From: Burkholderiaceae bacterium
Lineage (GTDB): Bacteria > Pseudomonadota > Gammaproteobacteria > Burkholderiales > Burkholderiaceae
Reading direction: 5' to 3'
NCBI GenBank assembly: GCA_030151165.1
Contig: JASLEM010000086.1
Coordinates: 1 to 6,259 of the forward strand
Length of the DNA stretch: 6,259 nucleotides
Below are positions 1 through 5,246 of this stretch, piece after piece (positions within the stretch are counted from its first letter, which is position 1; the number at the start of each line of letters is the position of its first letter). The notes under the pieces were generated by a model. That model saw only the letters and a program-made list of their open reading frames with translations. It was not told the origin of the DNA and ran no database searches. Made by a program: the position numbers and the translations under genes.

Positions 1-37
1 AGTCCGTTCACGTTGTCCCCCTTACCCAGTCATTCAT
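1..37 (-). other. possible start of a divergent gene leaving the left edge
   Basis: On the minus strand a GTG at 11..9 is preceded by a purine-rich AAGGGGG (23..17) with a 5-base spacer, a good Shine-Dalgarno arrangement. The GTG overlaps the TGA (10..8) of a nine-codon open frame that begins with ATG at 37..35, forming a GTGA overlap. Only three codons are visible before the window ends, so there is no protein evidence. The surrounding bases are AT-richer than the rest of the window, which fits a promoter or leader region. It may equally be chance. No function can be offered. Confidence 0.15.
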
Positions 38-145
38 TCGTATTTCTTGTGGCCGCGACCGCGTCGTTCGGGGGCGCGAGCGGCGGCGCGATGCGTCGCC
101 ACCCCATGAATACGCCGGCCGCAGCTCGACGGCAGGCTGCATTCT

Positions 146-174
146 TTGGCCGTTCGCCCGATTCGACCTATGAT
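146..174 (+). promoter_or_regulatory. putative sigma-70 promoter of the LuxR-type regulator
   Basis: TTGGCC (146-151) resembles the -35 box (4 of 6) and TATGAT (169-174) the -10 box (5 of 6), separated by exactly 17 bases in an otherwise GC-rich region. Transcription would begin near 181, giving a leader of about 58 bases before the ATG at 239. This is motif matching by eye only. Confidence 0.4.
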
Positions 175-199
175 GCAAATGCACTGTAAAGAACGGTAA

Positions 200-211
200 C
201 TGTCCCGACAG
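200..211. repeat. inverted repeat CTGTC-CC-GACAG, possible operator
   Basis: Two perfect 5-base arms separated by CC lie between the predicted transcription start (about 181) and the ribosome binding site of the LuxR-type regulator. An ACTGT at 183-187 repeats the left half-site (199-203) in direct orientation, 16 bases upstream. A repressor or autoregulator site is possible. It is not a canonical lux/las box, which has CT and AG about 12 bases apart. The short arms could be chance. Confidence 0.25.
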
Positions 212-238
212 CCATTCCTGGAAAGGCAGCGCTCGCGC

Positions 239-1207
239 ATGAAGACCTTCGAGTTGTCCGATTTCAGCGAGCTGCTGCTCCAGCTCTATCGCCATGCGCA
301 GTGCCAGCCGCTCGACGCGTTCCAGGACGCGGCGTTGAACCTGGTCAAGCCGGTGGTGCCCTTCGACACGGCGATCTGGGGCACGGCGACGATGACGCCG
401 GTCGGCGTCGACATCCACCAGGTCCACCTGCACAAGACGTCGCAGGACATGCTGGACGCCTACGAGCTCGTCAAGCACGAGGACACGTCTGCGATGGCGA
501 TCCAGCGGCGCGGCACGACGACCGGCGCCTTCCACTCGAAGACGCAGTTCGCGCACACCGAATGCGGGGAGTTCCTGCGCCGCTTCGAGCACGAGAACTA
601 CTTCGTGAGCATGGCGACGAACCGCGCCACCGGTTTCCTGCACTGGATGTCGCTGTACCGCGCCGACGGCGAGGCGCATTGCAGCGCCGACGAGCGCGAC
701 CTCGTCGAGACGCTGCGCCCGCACCTGATGCAGGCGCTGGCGATGAACCGCAGCCGGCATCTCGAGCGACTGTCGGCGCCGCGACCGGGCGTGCGCCAGG
801 GCTTCGCGGTGGCCGACCTGCGTGGGGTGATCTACCAGGCGGATCCGCTGTTCGGGACGCTGCTGCGCCAGGAATGGGCCGACGCGCGGGACGACGCGCT
901 GCCCGCGCGCCTGCTGCAGGCGCTGCAGGAAGGCCGCGACCCCGTCGCCGGGCTCGCGATCGTCGTGCGCGGCCACGTCGAGCACGACCTGCTGTTCCTG
1001 CGCGCACGCCCCCGCTGCCGCGCCGACGCGCTCACCGAACGCGAACGCGCGATCGCGCGCCGCATCGCGCAGGGCGAGACGCACAAGGAGATCGCGCGCA
1101 ACCTCTCGCGCTCGCCGCACACGGTGCGCAACCAGATCCAGACCATCTACACGAAGCTGGAAGTCGGCAGCATCGCCGGGTTGATCGACGCGATCCGGTT
1201 GTTGTAG
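239..1207 (+). CDS. LuxR-type transcriptional regulator with C-terminal GerE HTH
   Basis: A 322-residue cytoplasmic DNA-binding regulator. Residues about 264-318 form a clear LuxR/GerE helix-turn-helix: it opens with LTERERAIARRIAQG, continues with THKEIA and the recognition-helix segment SPHTVRNQI, and ends with the IYTKL pattern. The N-terminal 170 residues look like a GAF-type sensor fold of the kind found in many orphan regulators. Residues about 186-255 (GFAVADLRGVIYQADPLF) look weakly PAS-like. The set of residues typical of acyl-homoserine-lactone receptors is not recognisable, and there is no receiver domain, so neither a quorum-sensing receptor nor a two-component response regulator is indicated; the ligand is unknown. 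The start is fixed by an in-frame TAA at 197-199 and a GGAAAGG (220-226), although the 12-base spacing is long. The gene converges with the PEP-CTERM gene. Its targets are not visible. Confidence 0.9.
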   Translation: MKTFELSDFSELLLQLYRHAQCQPLDAFQDAALNLVKPVVPFDTAIWGTATMTPVGVDIHQVHLHKTSQDMLDAYELVKHEDTSAMAIQRRGTTTGAFHSKTQFAHTECGEFLRRFEHENYFVSMATNRATGFLHWMSLYRADGEAHCSADERDLVETLRPHLMQALAMNRSRHLERLSAPRPGVRQGFAVADLRGVIYQADPLFGTLLRQEWADARDDALPARLLQALQEGRDPVAGLAIVVRGHVEHDLLFLRARPRCRADALTERERAIARRIAQGETHKEIARNLSRSPHTVRNQIQTIYTKLEVGSIAGLIDAIRLL

Positions 1208-1249
1208 CGAGGCGCTCCCGATGAACGTGTGCATGCGTCTCGCCGTCAT

Positions 1250-1299
1250 CGCGACCGCCTGGTCGCGGCCTGTCGGCCGTCGGCGCCGCCCCTCGGCGC
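1250..1299. terminator. GC-rich stem-loops between convergent genes, possible terminator
   Basis: The 92-base gap between the two convergent stop codons holds a perfect 7-bp stem CGCGACC/GGTCGCG (1250-1256 and 1261-1267, loop GCCT). An overlapping alternative is CGGCC/GGCCG (1266-1270 and 1275-1279). A third is a perfect 6-bp stem GCGCCG/CGGCGC (1283-1288 and 1294-1299, loop CCCCT), which directly abuts the PEP-CTERM stop codon. None is followed by a T-tract on either strand, so this is not a classical intrinsic terminator. The location makes a role in ending both transcripts plausible. Confidence 0.35.
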
Positions 1300-2142
1300 T
1301 CAGGCCTTGCCGATGCGCCGGCGCCGCAGGCCCGCGAACGCGACGCAGGCCAGCGCCATCAGCGTTGCCGATGTCGGCTCGGGAACGGCGCTCGGCACGG
1401 CGTCGGGGCTGATCCAGAGCTGGGCGTCGGGCAGCGAGTCGTAGGTGCCGGGGGCGATGCTGAAAAGGGGATCGATCATCGCGGTGGCGCTCACCGGGCC
1501 GGTGCCGCGGATCAGGTTGATGCCGACCAGCAGGTCGACCGAGAGCACCGTGTTCGTCGGCACCTCGAAGTCGCTGTCCAGGACGACCGGCCCGGACGGA
1601 ACGGGGTAGGCGCTGAAGGCCGTGCACGAGCCGTCATGGTCGGCGCACGATCCGCCCACGTAGTAGTTCACGCCGGGCGCGCCGACACCGATCTCGCCGA
1701 CCGCGCTGCCCGCCCCGTTGGCGAAGGCGTAGGACGAGTCGGCTGCGCCGTCGATGTGCAGGGTGGCGGTGCCGCTCGAGCTCGAGAGCACGTCGATGTA
1801 GTAGACGACCTGGGCCTGTTCGAACGCGATCGTGCCGGGATCGTTGGAGCTGACGCTGATCTCCGCGAAGGGCCCGCCCGTCCCGGACCGGTTGAAGGAC
1901 GATTCGCCGAAGTCTCCCGCCACGGCGTCCCCTCCGGCGCAGGGCAGGTCGTTCGTGCACCCGGTCGCGCCGTTGTAGCTCCCGCCATCGAAGCCGGGCG
2001 AGATGTAGGTGCTGTTGCTGACCGCGAGGTATGTCTGGAGATAGGCGGCCGGTGCATCGGGCGCTGATGCCCGGCTCGCCGCGAGCGCGGCCAAAGGACC
2101 CACCAACAGCGCTGCGGCGAGCAGCGTTGAACGATTCCGCAT
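1300..2142 (-). CDS. PEP-CTERM sorting-domain protein, otherwise unknown
   Basis: A 280-residue exported protein. Residues 1-27 form a signal peptide (MRNRSTLLAAALLVGPLAAL, then an alanine-rich region with ASA at 25-27 as a likely cleavage site). The C-terminus is a textbook PEP-CTERM signal: VPEP at 253-256, a hydrophobic segment (about 257-272) and RRRR at 273-276. In this family exosortase recognises the signal, and the proteins are usually linked to exopolysaccharide or matrix. The body (30-250) is rich in Gly, Ser, Ala and Thr and probably beta-stranded; I recognise no named domain. It has four cysteines in two close pairs, C62/C68 and C165/C173, that could form disulfides after export. 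The start is chosen because GGGGGAG (2155..2149) sits 6 bases upstream and yields a proper signal peptide. An in-frame ATG at 2199..2197 would add 19 uncharged-looking residues and bury the leader palindrome. No exosortase gene lies in the window. Confidence 0.9.
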   Translation of the reverse strand: MRNRSTLLAAALLVGPLAALAASRASAPDAPAAYLQTYLAVSNSTYISPGFDGGSYNGATGCTNDLPCAGGDAVAGDFGESSFNRSGTGGPFAEISVSSNDPGTIAFEQAQVVYYIDVLSSSSGTATLHIDGAADSSYAFANGAGSAVGEIGVGAPGVNYYVGGSCADHDGSCTAFSAYPVPSGPVVLDSDFEVPTNTVLSVDLLVGINLIRGTGPVSATAMIDPLFSIAPGTYDSLPDAQLWISPDAVPSAVPEPTSATLMALACVAFAGLRRRRIGKA

Positions 2143-2148
2143 TGAAAG

Positions 2149-2155
2149 CTCCCCC
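2149..2155 (-). promoter_or_regulatory. ribosome binding site deciding the PEP-CTERM gene start
   Basis: GGGGGAG on the minus strand, 6 bases before the ATG at 2142..2140. It favours this start over the in-frame ATG 57 bases upstream, which has no comparable site. Confidence 0.7.
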
Positions 2156-2165
2156 GATGGATGAT

Positions 2166-2189
2166 GCGCGGCACATGGGCGTGCCGCGC
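2166..2189. repeat. perfect 9-bp inverted repeat in the PEP-CTERM gene leader
   Basis: GCGCGGCAC (2166-2174) and GTGCCGCGC (2181-2189) are perfect complements around a 6-base spacer. The repeat lies 10 bases upstream of the ribosome binding site of the PEP-CTERM gene, within the 161-base gap (2143-2303) that separates it from the EAL gene. It could be a protein-binding operator or a stable leader hairpin in the mRNA. It is not followed by a T-tract on the minus strand, so it is not a classical terminator of the upstream gene. The rest of the gap (2190-2303) shows no convincing gene or sigma-70 promoter; a run of G residues occurs around 2250-2256. Confidence 0.65.
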
Positions 2190-2303
2190 TGCCGAGCATG
2201 TTCGCCGAGGTGGGTCGGAGTCGGGAAATCCGGTCGGGACTTCGAACTAGGGGGGCGGCGGTGCGCGGTTCTCGCGTGGAGGCGACACGGCGCGACAGGC
2301 CGC

Positions 2304-5111
2304 TCAGGCCGGCGTCGCCTCGCTCACCGCATCCGCCTTGTCCTTCTCCAGCGACGCCGTCGCCGCGACCGCCGGTGCGGGCCGGAACCGCAGGAAGCCC
2401 TGGATCACGTCGCAGCCCCAGCGTTGCAGCACGGCCTCCTGCTCGATCGTCTCCACGCCCTCGGCGGTGACGGACAGGCCCAGCGTGTGGGCGAGTTCGA
2501 TGACGGTGCGCACGATGGTGTCGTCCTGCTCGCTCGCGTTGAGCTGCATGATGAACGAGCGGTCGATCTTGAGGCGGTCGAGCGGGAAGCGGCGCAGGTA
2601 GGAGAGGCTCGCGTAGCCGGTGCCGAAGTCGTCGATCGCGAGGTGCAGGCCGAGTGCGCGCAGCGCATGCAGTTGCGCGATGCTGGCCTCGGCGTCGTTC
2701 ATGACGGAGCCTTCGGTGATCTCGAGCTCGATCTGGTGCGGGTCGACGCCGGTGGTGCGCAGGGTATCGCGCACGGTGGCGAGGAAGTCGGGGTGGTTGA
2801 ACTGGCGCGGCGAGATGTTGACGGCGACGAGCGGCTTGCCGGCGCCGGAGTCGGCCCACGCCTTGGCCTGGCGGCAGGCCTCGTGCAGCACCCACGCGCC
2901 GATGCGCACGATGAGGCCGGTCTCCTCGGCGAGCGGGATGAACTCGGCGGGCGAGATCATCTTGTCGCCGTCGCGCCAGCGCAGCAGCGCCTCGAAGCCG
3001 CAGATGCGGCCGTCGGGCAGCCCGCGCTGGCCCTGGTAGAACAGCTCGAAGTCGCCGTGCTCGAGCGCCTTGAGCATCCGGCTTTCCATGCGCAGCTTGT
3101 CGCGCTGGCTCTCGCCGATGCGCGAGTCGTAGACGAGGAAGCTGTTGCCCGGGTCGGCATGCGCCTCGAGCTTGGCGAGCTCGGCCAGGCGGGCGACTTC
3201 CTGCGCGGTGCGGGCGTCCTTCGGATACTCGGACGCGCCGACGCCGATGGACACGATCAGGTCCTGGTTGCCGATCTCGAACGGCGCTTCCATCGTGGCG
3301 GCGAGCGCCTCGAGGATCGCGTGCAGGTGGCCGTCGTCGCGGCCGAAGTCGAACAGCGCGCCGAAGGTGACGCCGTCGACGCGGTACAGCTGGCCGTCGA
3401 AGCGCGTGACGACGGCCTCCAGGCGCGCGGCGATCTGGCAGACGAGGGTGTCGCCGAGCTGGTGGCCGACGCTGCCGACGATCAGGCCGAACTGCTTGAC
3501 GGAGATCGTGACGTTGCAATACGGCGCGTCGCCGGCGAGCTCGCGCGTCTCGGTGTCGGCCTCCATCGCGCGGCGGTTCAGCAGGCCGGTGACCTTGTCG
3601 TGCAGGCTGGCGAAGGCGAGCTCCGCGTTGTTGACGGCGAGCTGGCGGTTCGAGCGGCGCGCGCGCAGCCACAGCCGGCCGGCGACGACGACGCCGATGC
3701 CCATCACGATGGCGAGCAGCAGCATGAGCGTGCGCTGGTTGTCGCGCCGCGCGATCTCGACGGTCTGCAGCGCGTTCTCGTGCACGAGCTGCTCGGTGTG
3801 GCGCTGGCGTTGCTCGAAGCTGGACTGGCGCTGCAGCGCGACGACGGTGTCGCTGTGGTCGCGCCGCACGAGTTCGTCCTCGAGCAGCAGCGCCTGGCGC
3901 AGCCGCTCACGGCCTTCGCCGGCCTCGCCGACGCGCTCCAGCAGCGCCGCGTAGCGGTTGAGCTCGATCAGCAGTTGCGCGTTGCGGGCGTGGTGCTCGA
4001 GCGCGGCCAGGCCGGCGGCCGCGGCCTGCTTGCCGGCCGCCGCGTGGCCGAGGCCGAGTTCGGCCATGCCGAGGTCGATGCGCGCGAGAGCGGTGTCCTC
4101 GGGATCGGCGTGCCCGCCGGCGCCGGCGAGTGCGCGGCGCGCGAAGTCACGCGCCCGGGCGTAGCCGCGCAGGCTCAGGTGCAGGTCGGAGAAGACGAGC
4201 ATCTCGTCGACCTCGTCGTCGAGCGCGGACGGGTTGCCGGCCGCGGCGTTGACGCTGGCGGCCGGCAGCGGTGCGCGGGCGAGCACCTCGCGGCGCGTCT
4301 GCTCGGCCATCGCGCGGGCGTGCAGCGCGCGCGGGGCGTCGCCGGCGGCGTCCGCGGCGAGCGATTCCAGCACCCAGCCGGAGACCACGAGGCCGGGGTC
4401 GGTCGAGCGCCCGCCGAGGCTGCGTTCGAGCACGGTCTCCTGCAGCGCGAGGCCGACCTGGCCGCTAACGACATGCAGCGGCACCAGCGCCAGGTAGGCC
4501 TGGGCCTCGCGGCGCGGGTTGTGGCTGGCGCGGGCGGCGGCGGCGGCCTTCTCGAAGCAGCGGATGCCCTCGTCGATCTGGCCGTTGGCCTGCGCGAGGC
4601 TGCCCGCTTCCGACGCGACCCAGTACACCAGGTCGGGGCTGCCGTCCTTCTCGGCCAGGTCGAGGGTGCCGGCGATCCAGCCGTAGGCGGCGTGCATGCG
4701 GCCCTGGAACTCGAGCATCGACGCCTTGAGCGTGTAGGCCGAGGCGAGCGCGCCCGGGTCGCCGGTGCGTTCTCCGAGCTCGGTCAGCTCCTCGATCGCG
4801 GCGTCGGCGACGGCGGGCTTGTCCATCGCGCCGTGCGCGTAGCCCCAGGCGGCGAGAAACGCGCGCAGGCCGTCGCCGCCGGTCGCGCGCGCGGTGGCCT
4901 CCAGCGGCGCGAGCCGCTTGATGACCTCGCCGGGATCCTGGCCGTAGCCGGCTTCGATCGCGTAGACCTGCTGCAGCACCTCGTTCGACCGGGCGGCCGG
5001 CACGGTCAGCATCGCGCAGCCGGCCACGAGGAGCGCGCGAACGAGGCGACGCGCGCGCCGCGGACGGATCACGCGATCAGCAGGAGGGTGATGGAGCTTC
5101 GGTTCGGCCAC
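2304..5111 (-). CDS. membrane TPR sensor with degenerate GGDEF and intact EAL domain (predicted c-di-GMP phosphodiesterase)
   Basis: A 935-residue inner-membrane signalling protein predicted to hydrolyse c-di-GMP. In order: export signal (about 15-42, basic then hydrophobic), periplasmic TPR-like helical pairs (about 45-415), a charged, probably coiled helix (about 425-460), one membrane segment (about 461-481), GGDEF (about 500-665) and EAL (about 675-915). The GGDEF domain keeps HDKVTGLLNRR (504-514) and GHxxGD (549-554) but reads DGVTF at 579-583 in place of GGDEF. It has also lost the metal-site aspartates (S537, K539) and the ND pair (V545, G546), so cyclase activity is unlikely. The EAL domain keeps E707 in FEALLRW, N765, E797, D827/D828 in DDFGTGYASL, K848, AEGVE (883-887) and Q904. 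The start is GTG: an in-frame TAA at 5120..5118 blocks extension and AAGG (5119..5116) precedes it. A later GTG (residue 14) would give a more usual signal peptide. VAGC at 29-32 resembles a lipobox, but the hydrophobic stretch before it is short. The degenerate GGDEF may bind GTP or act structurally, as in other GGDEF-EAL proteins. Confidence 0.92.
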   Translation of the reverse strand: MAEPKLHHPPADRVIRPRRARRLVRALLVAGCAMLTVPAARSNEVLQQVYAIEAGYGQDPGEVIKRLAPLEATARATGGDGLRAFLAAWGYAHGAMDKPAVADAAIEELTELGERTGDPGALASAYTLKASMLEFQGRMHAAYGWIAGTLDLAEKDGSPDLVYWVASEAGSLAQANGQIDEGIRCFEKAAAAARASHNPRREAQAYLALVPLHVVSGQVGLALQETVLERSLGGRSTDPGLVVSGWVLESLAADAAGDAPRALHARAMAEQTRREVLARAPLPAASVNAAAGNPSALDDEVDEMLVFSDLHLSLRGYARARDFARRALAGAGGHADPEDTALARIDLGMAELGLGHAAAGKQAAAAGLAALEHHARNAQLLIELNRYAALLERVGEAGEGRERLRQALLLEDELVRRDHSDTVVALQRQSSFEQRQRHTEQLVHENALQTVEIARRDNQRTLMLLLAIVMGIGVVVAGRLWLRARRSNRQLAVNNAELAFASLHDKVTGLLNRRAMEADTETRELAGDAPYCNVTISVKQFGLIVGSVGHQLGDTLVCQIAARLEAVVTRFDGQLYRVDGVTFGALFDFGRDDGHLHAILEALAATMEAPFEIGNQDLIVSIGVGASEYPKDARTAQEVARLAELAKLEAHADPGNSFLVYDSRIGESQRDKLRMESRMLKALEHGDFELFYQGQRGLPDGRICGFEALLRWRDGDKMISPAEFIPLAEETGLIVRIGAWVLHEACRQAKAWADSGAGKPLVAVNISPRQFNHPDFLATVRDTLRTTGVDPHQIELEITEGSVMNDAEASIAQLHALRALGLHLAIDDFGTGYASLSYLRRFPLDRLKIDRSFIMQLNASEQDDTIVRTVIELAHTLGLSVTAEGVETIEQEAVLQRWGCDVIQGFLRFRPAPAVAATASLEKDKADAVSEATPA

Positions 5112-5115
5112 ATCG

Positions 5116-5119
5116 CCTT
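5116..5119 (-). promoter_or_regulatory. weak ribosome binding site for a GTG start
   Basis: AAGG on the minus strand, only 4 bases before the GTG at 5111..5109. Both the short spacing and the non-ATG start suggest modest translation. An ATG at 5113..5111 in another frame overlaps this GTG and may compete for initiation. Confidence 0.4.
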
Positions 5120-5133
5120 ATCGGCCCGGCCCG

Positions 5134-5155
5134 GGCGCGCTTGAGGCGGCGCGCC
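5134..5155. repeat. 7-bp GC stem-loop upstream of the EAL protein gene
   Basis: GGCGCGC (5134-5140) pairs with GCGCGCC (5149-5155) across an 8-base loop. It lies about 23 bases before the GTG start of the EAL gene, beside the CCCGG/CCGGG repeat at 5125-5135. No T-tract follows on the minus strand. It could be a leader hairpin that affects translation, or simply GC-rich background. Confidence 0.3.
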
Positions 5156-5159
5156 ACGC

Positions 5160-5182
5160 GCAGCCGCAAGCGTGCTGCTTTT
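5160..5182 (+). terminator. terminator-like hairpin on the strand opposite both flanking genes
   Basis: GCAGC (5160-5164) pairs with GCTGC (5174-5178). Two further C-G pairs can form inside (5165-5166 with 5171-5172) with a bulged T at 5173. TTTT (5179-5182) follows on the plus strand. The shape resembles a rho-independent terminator, yet no plus-strand gene ends here, since both neighbours read on the minus strand. It could stop antisense transcription before it enters ppc, or be chance. Confidence 0.3.
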
Positions 5183-5208
5183 CTCGAACATCGCCGCCGC
5201 GTCGCCAC

Positions 5209-5235
5209 GGCCGCGCGAAACGGCCCGGCGCGGGC
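5209..5235 (-). terminator. possible terminator hairpins after ppc
   Basis: Starting about 11 bases after the ppc stop, the minus strand can form GCCCG-CGC-CGGGC (5235..5223), followed by CGTTTCG. The overlapping alternative is GGCCG/CGGCC (5225..5221 with 5213..5209). The T-run is only three bases, so intrinsic termination would be weak. Confidence 0.3.
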
Positions 5236-5246
5236 ACGCCGATTGT

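Noticed and set aside
1..186. A plus-strand frame open from the left edge to the TAA at 187-189, as the tail of an upstream gene
   Set aside because: Third-position composition is not coding-like after the first 30 codons, the translation shows no family resemblance, and it would run over the predicted promoter.
200..211. A lux-box (acyl-homoserine-lactone regulator site) upstream of the LuxR-type gene
   Set aside because: The CT and AG ends are only 8 bases apart rather than about 12, and the regulator lacks a recognisable autoinducer-binding domain.
8..1627. A minus-strand open frame of 539 codons opposite the LuxR-type gene
   Set aside because: It is arginine-rich and motif-free, antisense to a clear LuxR/GerE protein, and runs into the PEP-CTERM gene in another frame. 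It is a GC-rich shadow.
2166..2189. Reading the leader palindrome as a rho-independent terminator of the EAL gene
   Set aside because: No T-tract follows on the minus strand, and it lies over 110 bases past the EAL stop but right at the start of the next gene, which fits a leader or operator role better.
1300..3672. A 790-codon minus-strand frame that would fuse the PEP-CTERM protein to upstream sequence
   Set aside because: The part above 2142 is the wrong frame of the EAL gene and non-coding leader. The PEP-CTERM protein has its own ribosome binding site and signal peptide at 2142.
5016..5019. Lipobox VAGC (residues 29-32) making the EAL protein a lipoprotein
   Set aside because: The hydrophobic stretch before the cysteine is very short and interrupted by R25, while hydrophobicity continues past the cysteine to about residue 40. 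An ordinary signal peptide or anchor is likelier, though the lipobox is not fully excluded.
2031..5144. A plus-strand open frame of more than 1000 codons opposite the EAL protein gene
   Set aside because: It mirrors the minus-strand GGDEF-EAL gene. In GC-rich DNA the antisense frame of a gene with G or C at third positions rarely meets stops. The translation is a low-complexity mix of Arg, Ala, Val and Asp without motifs, while the minus strand has unmistakable domains.
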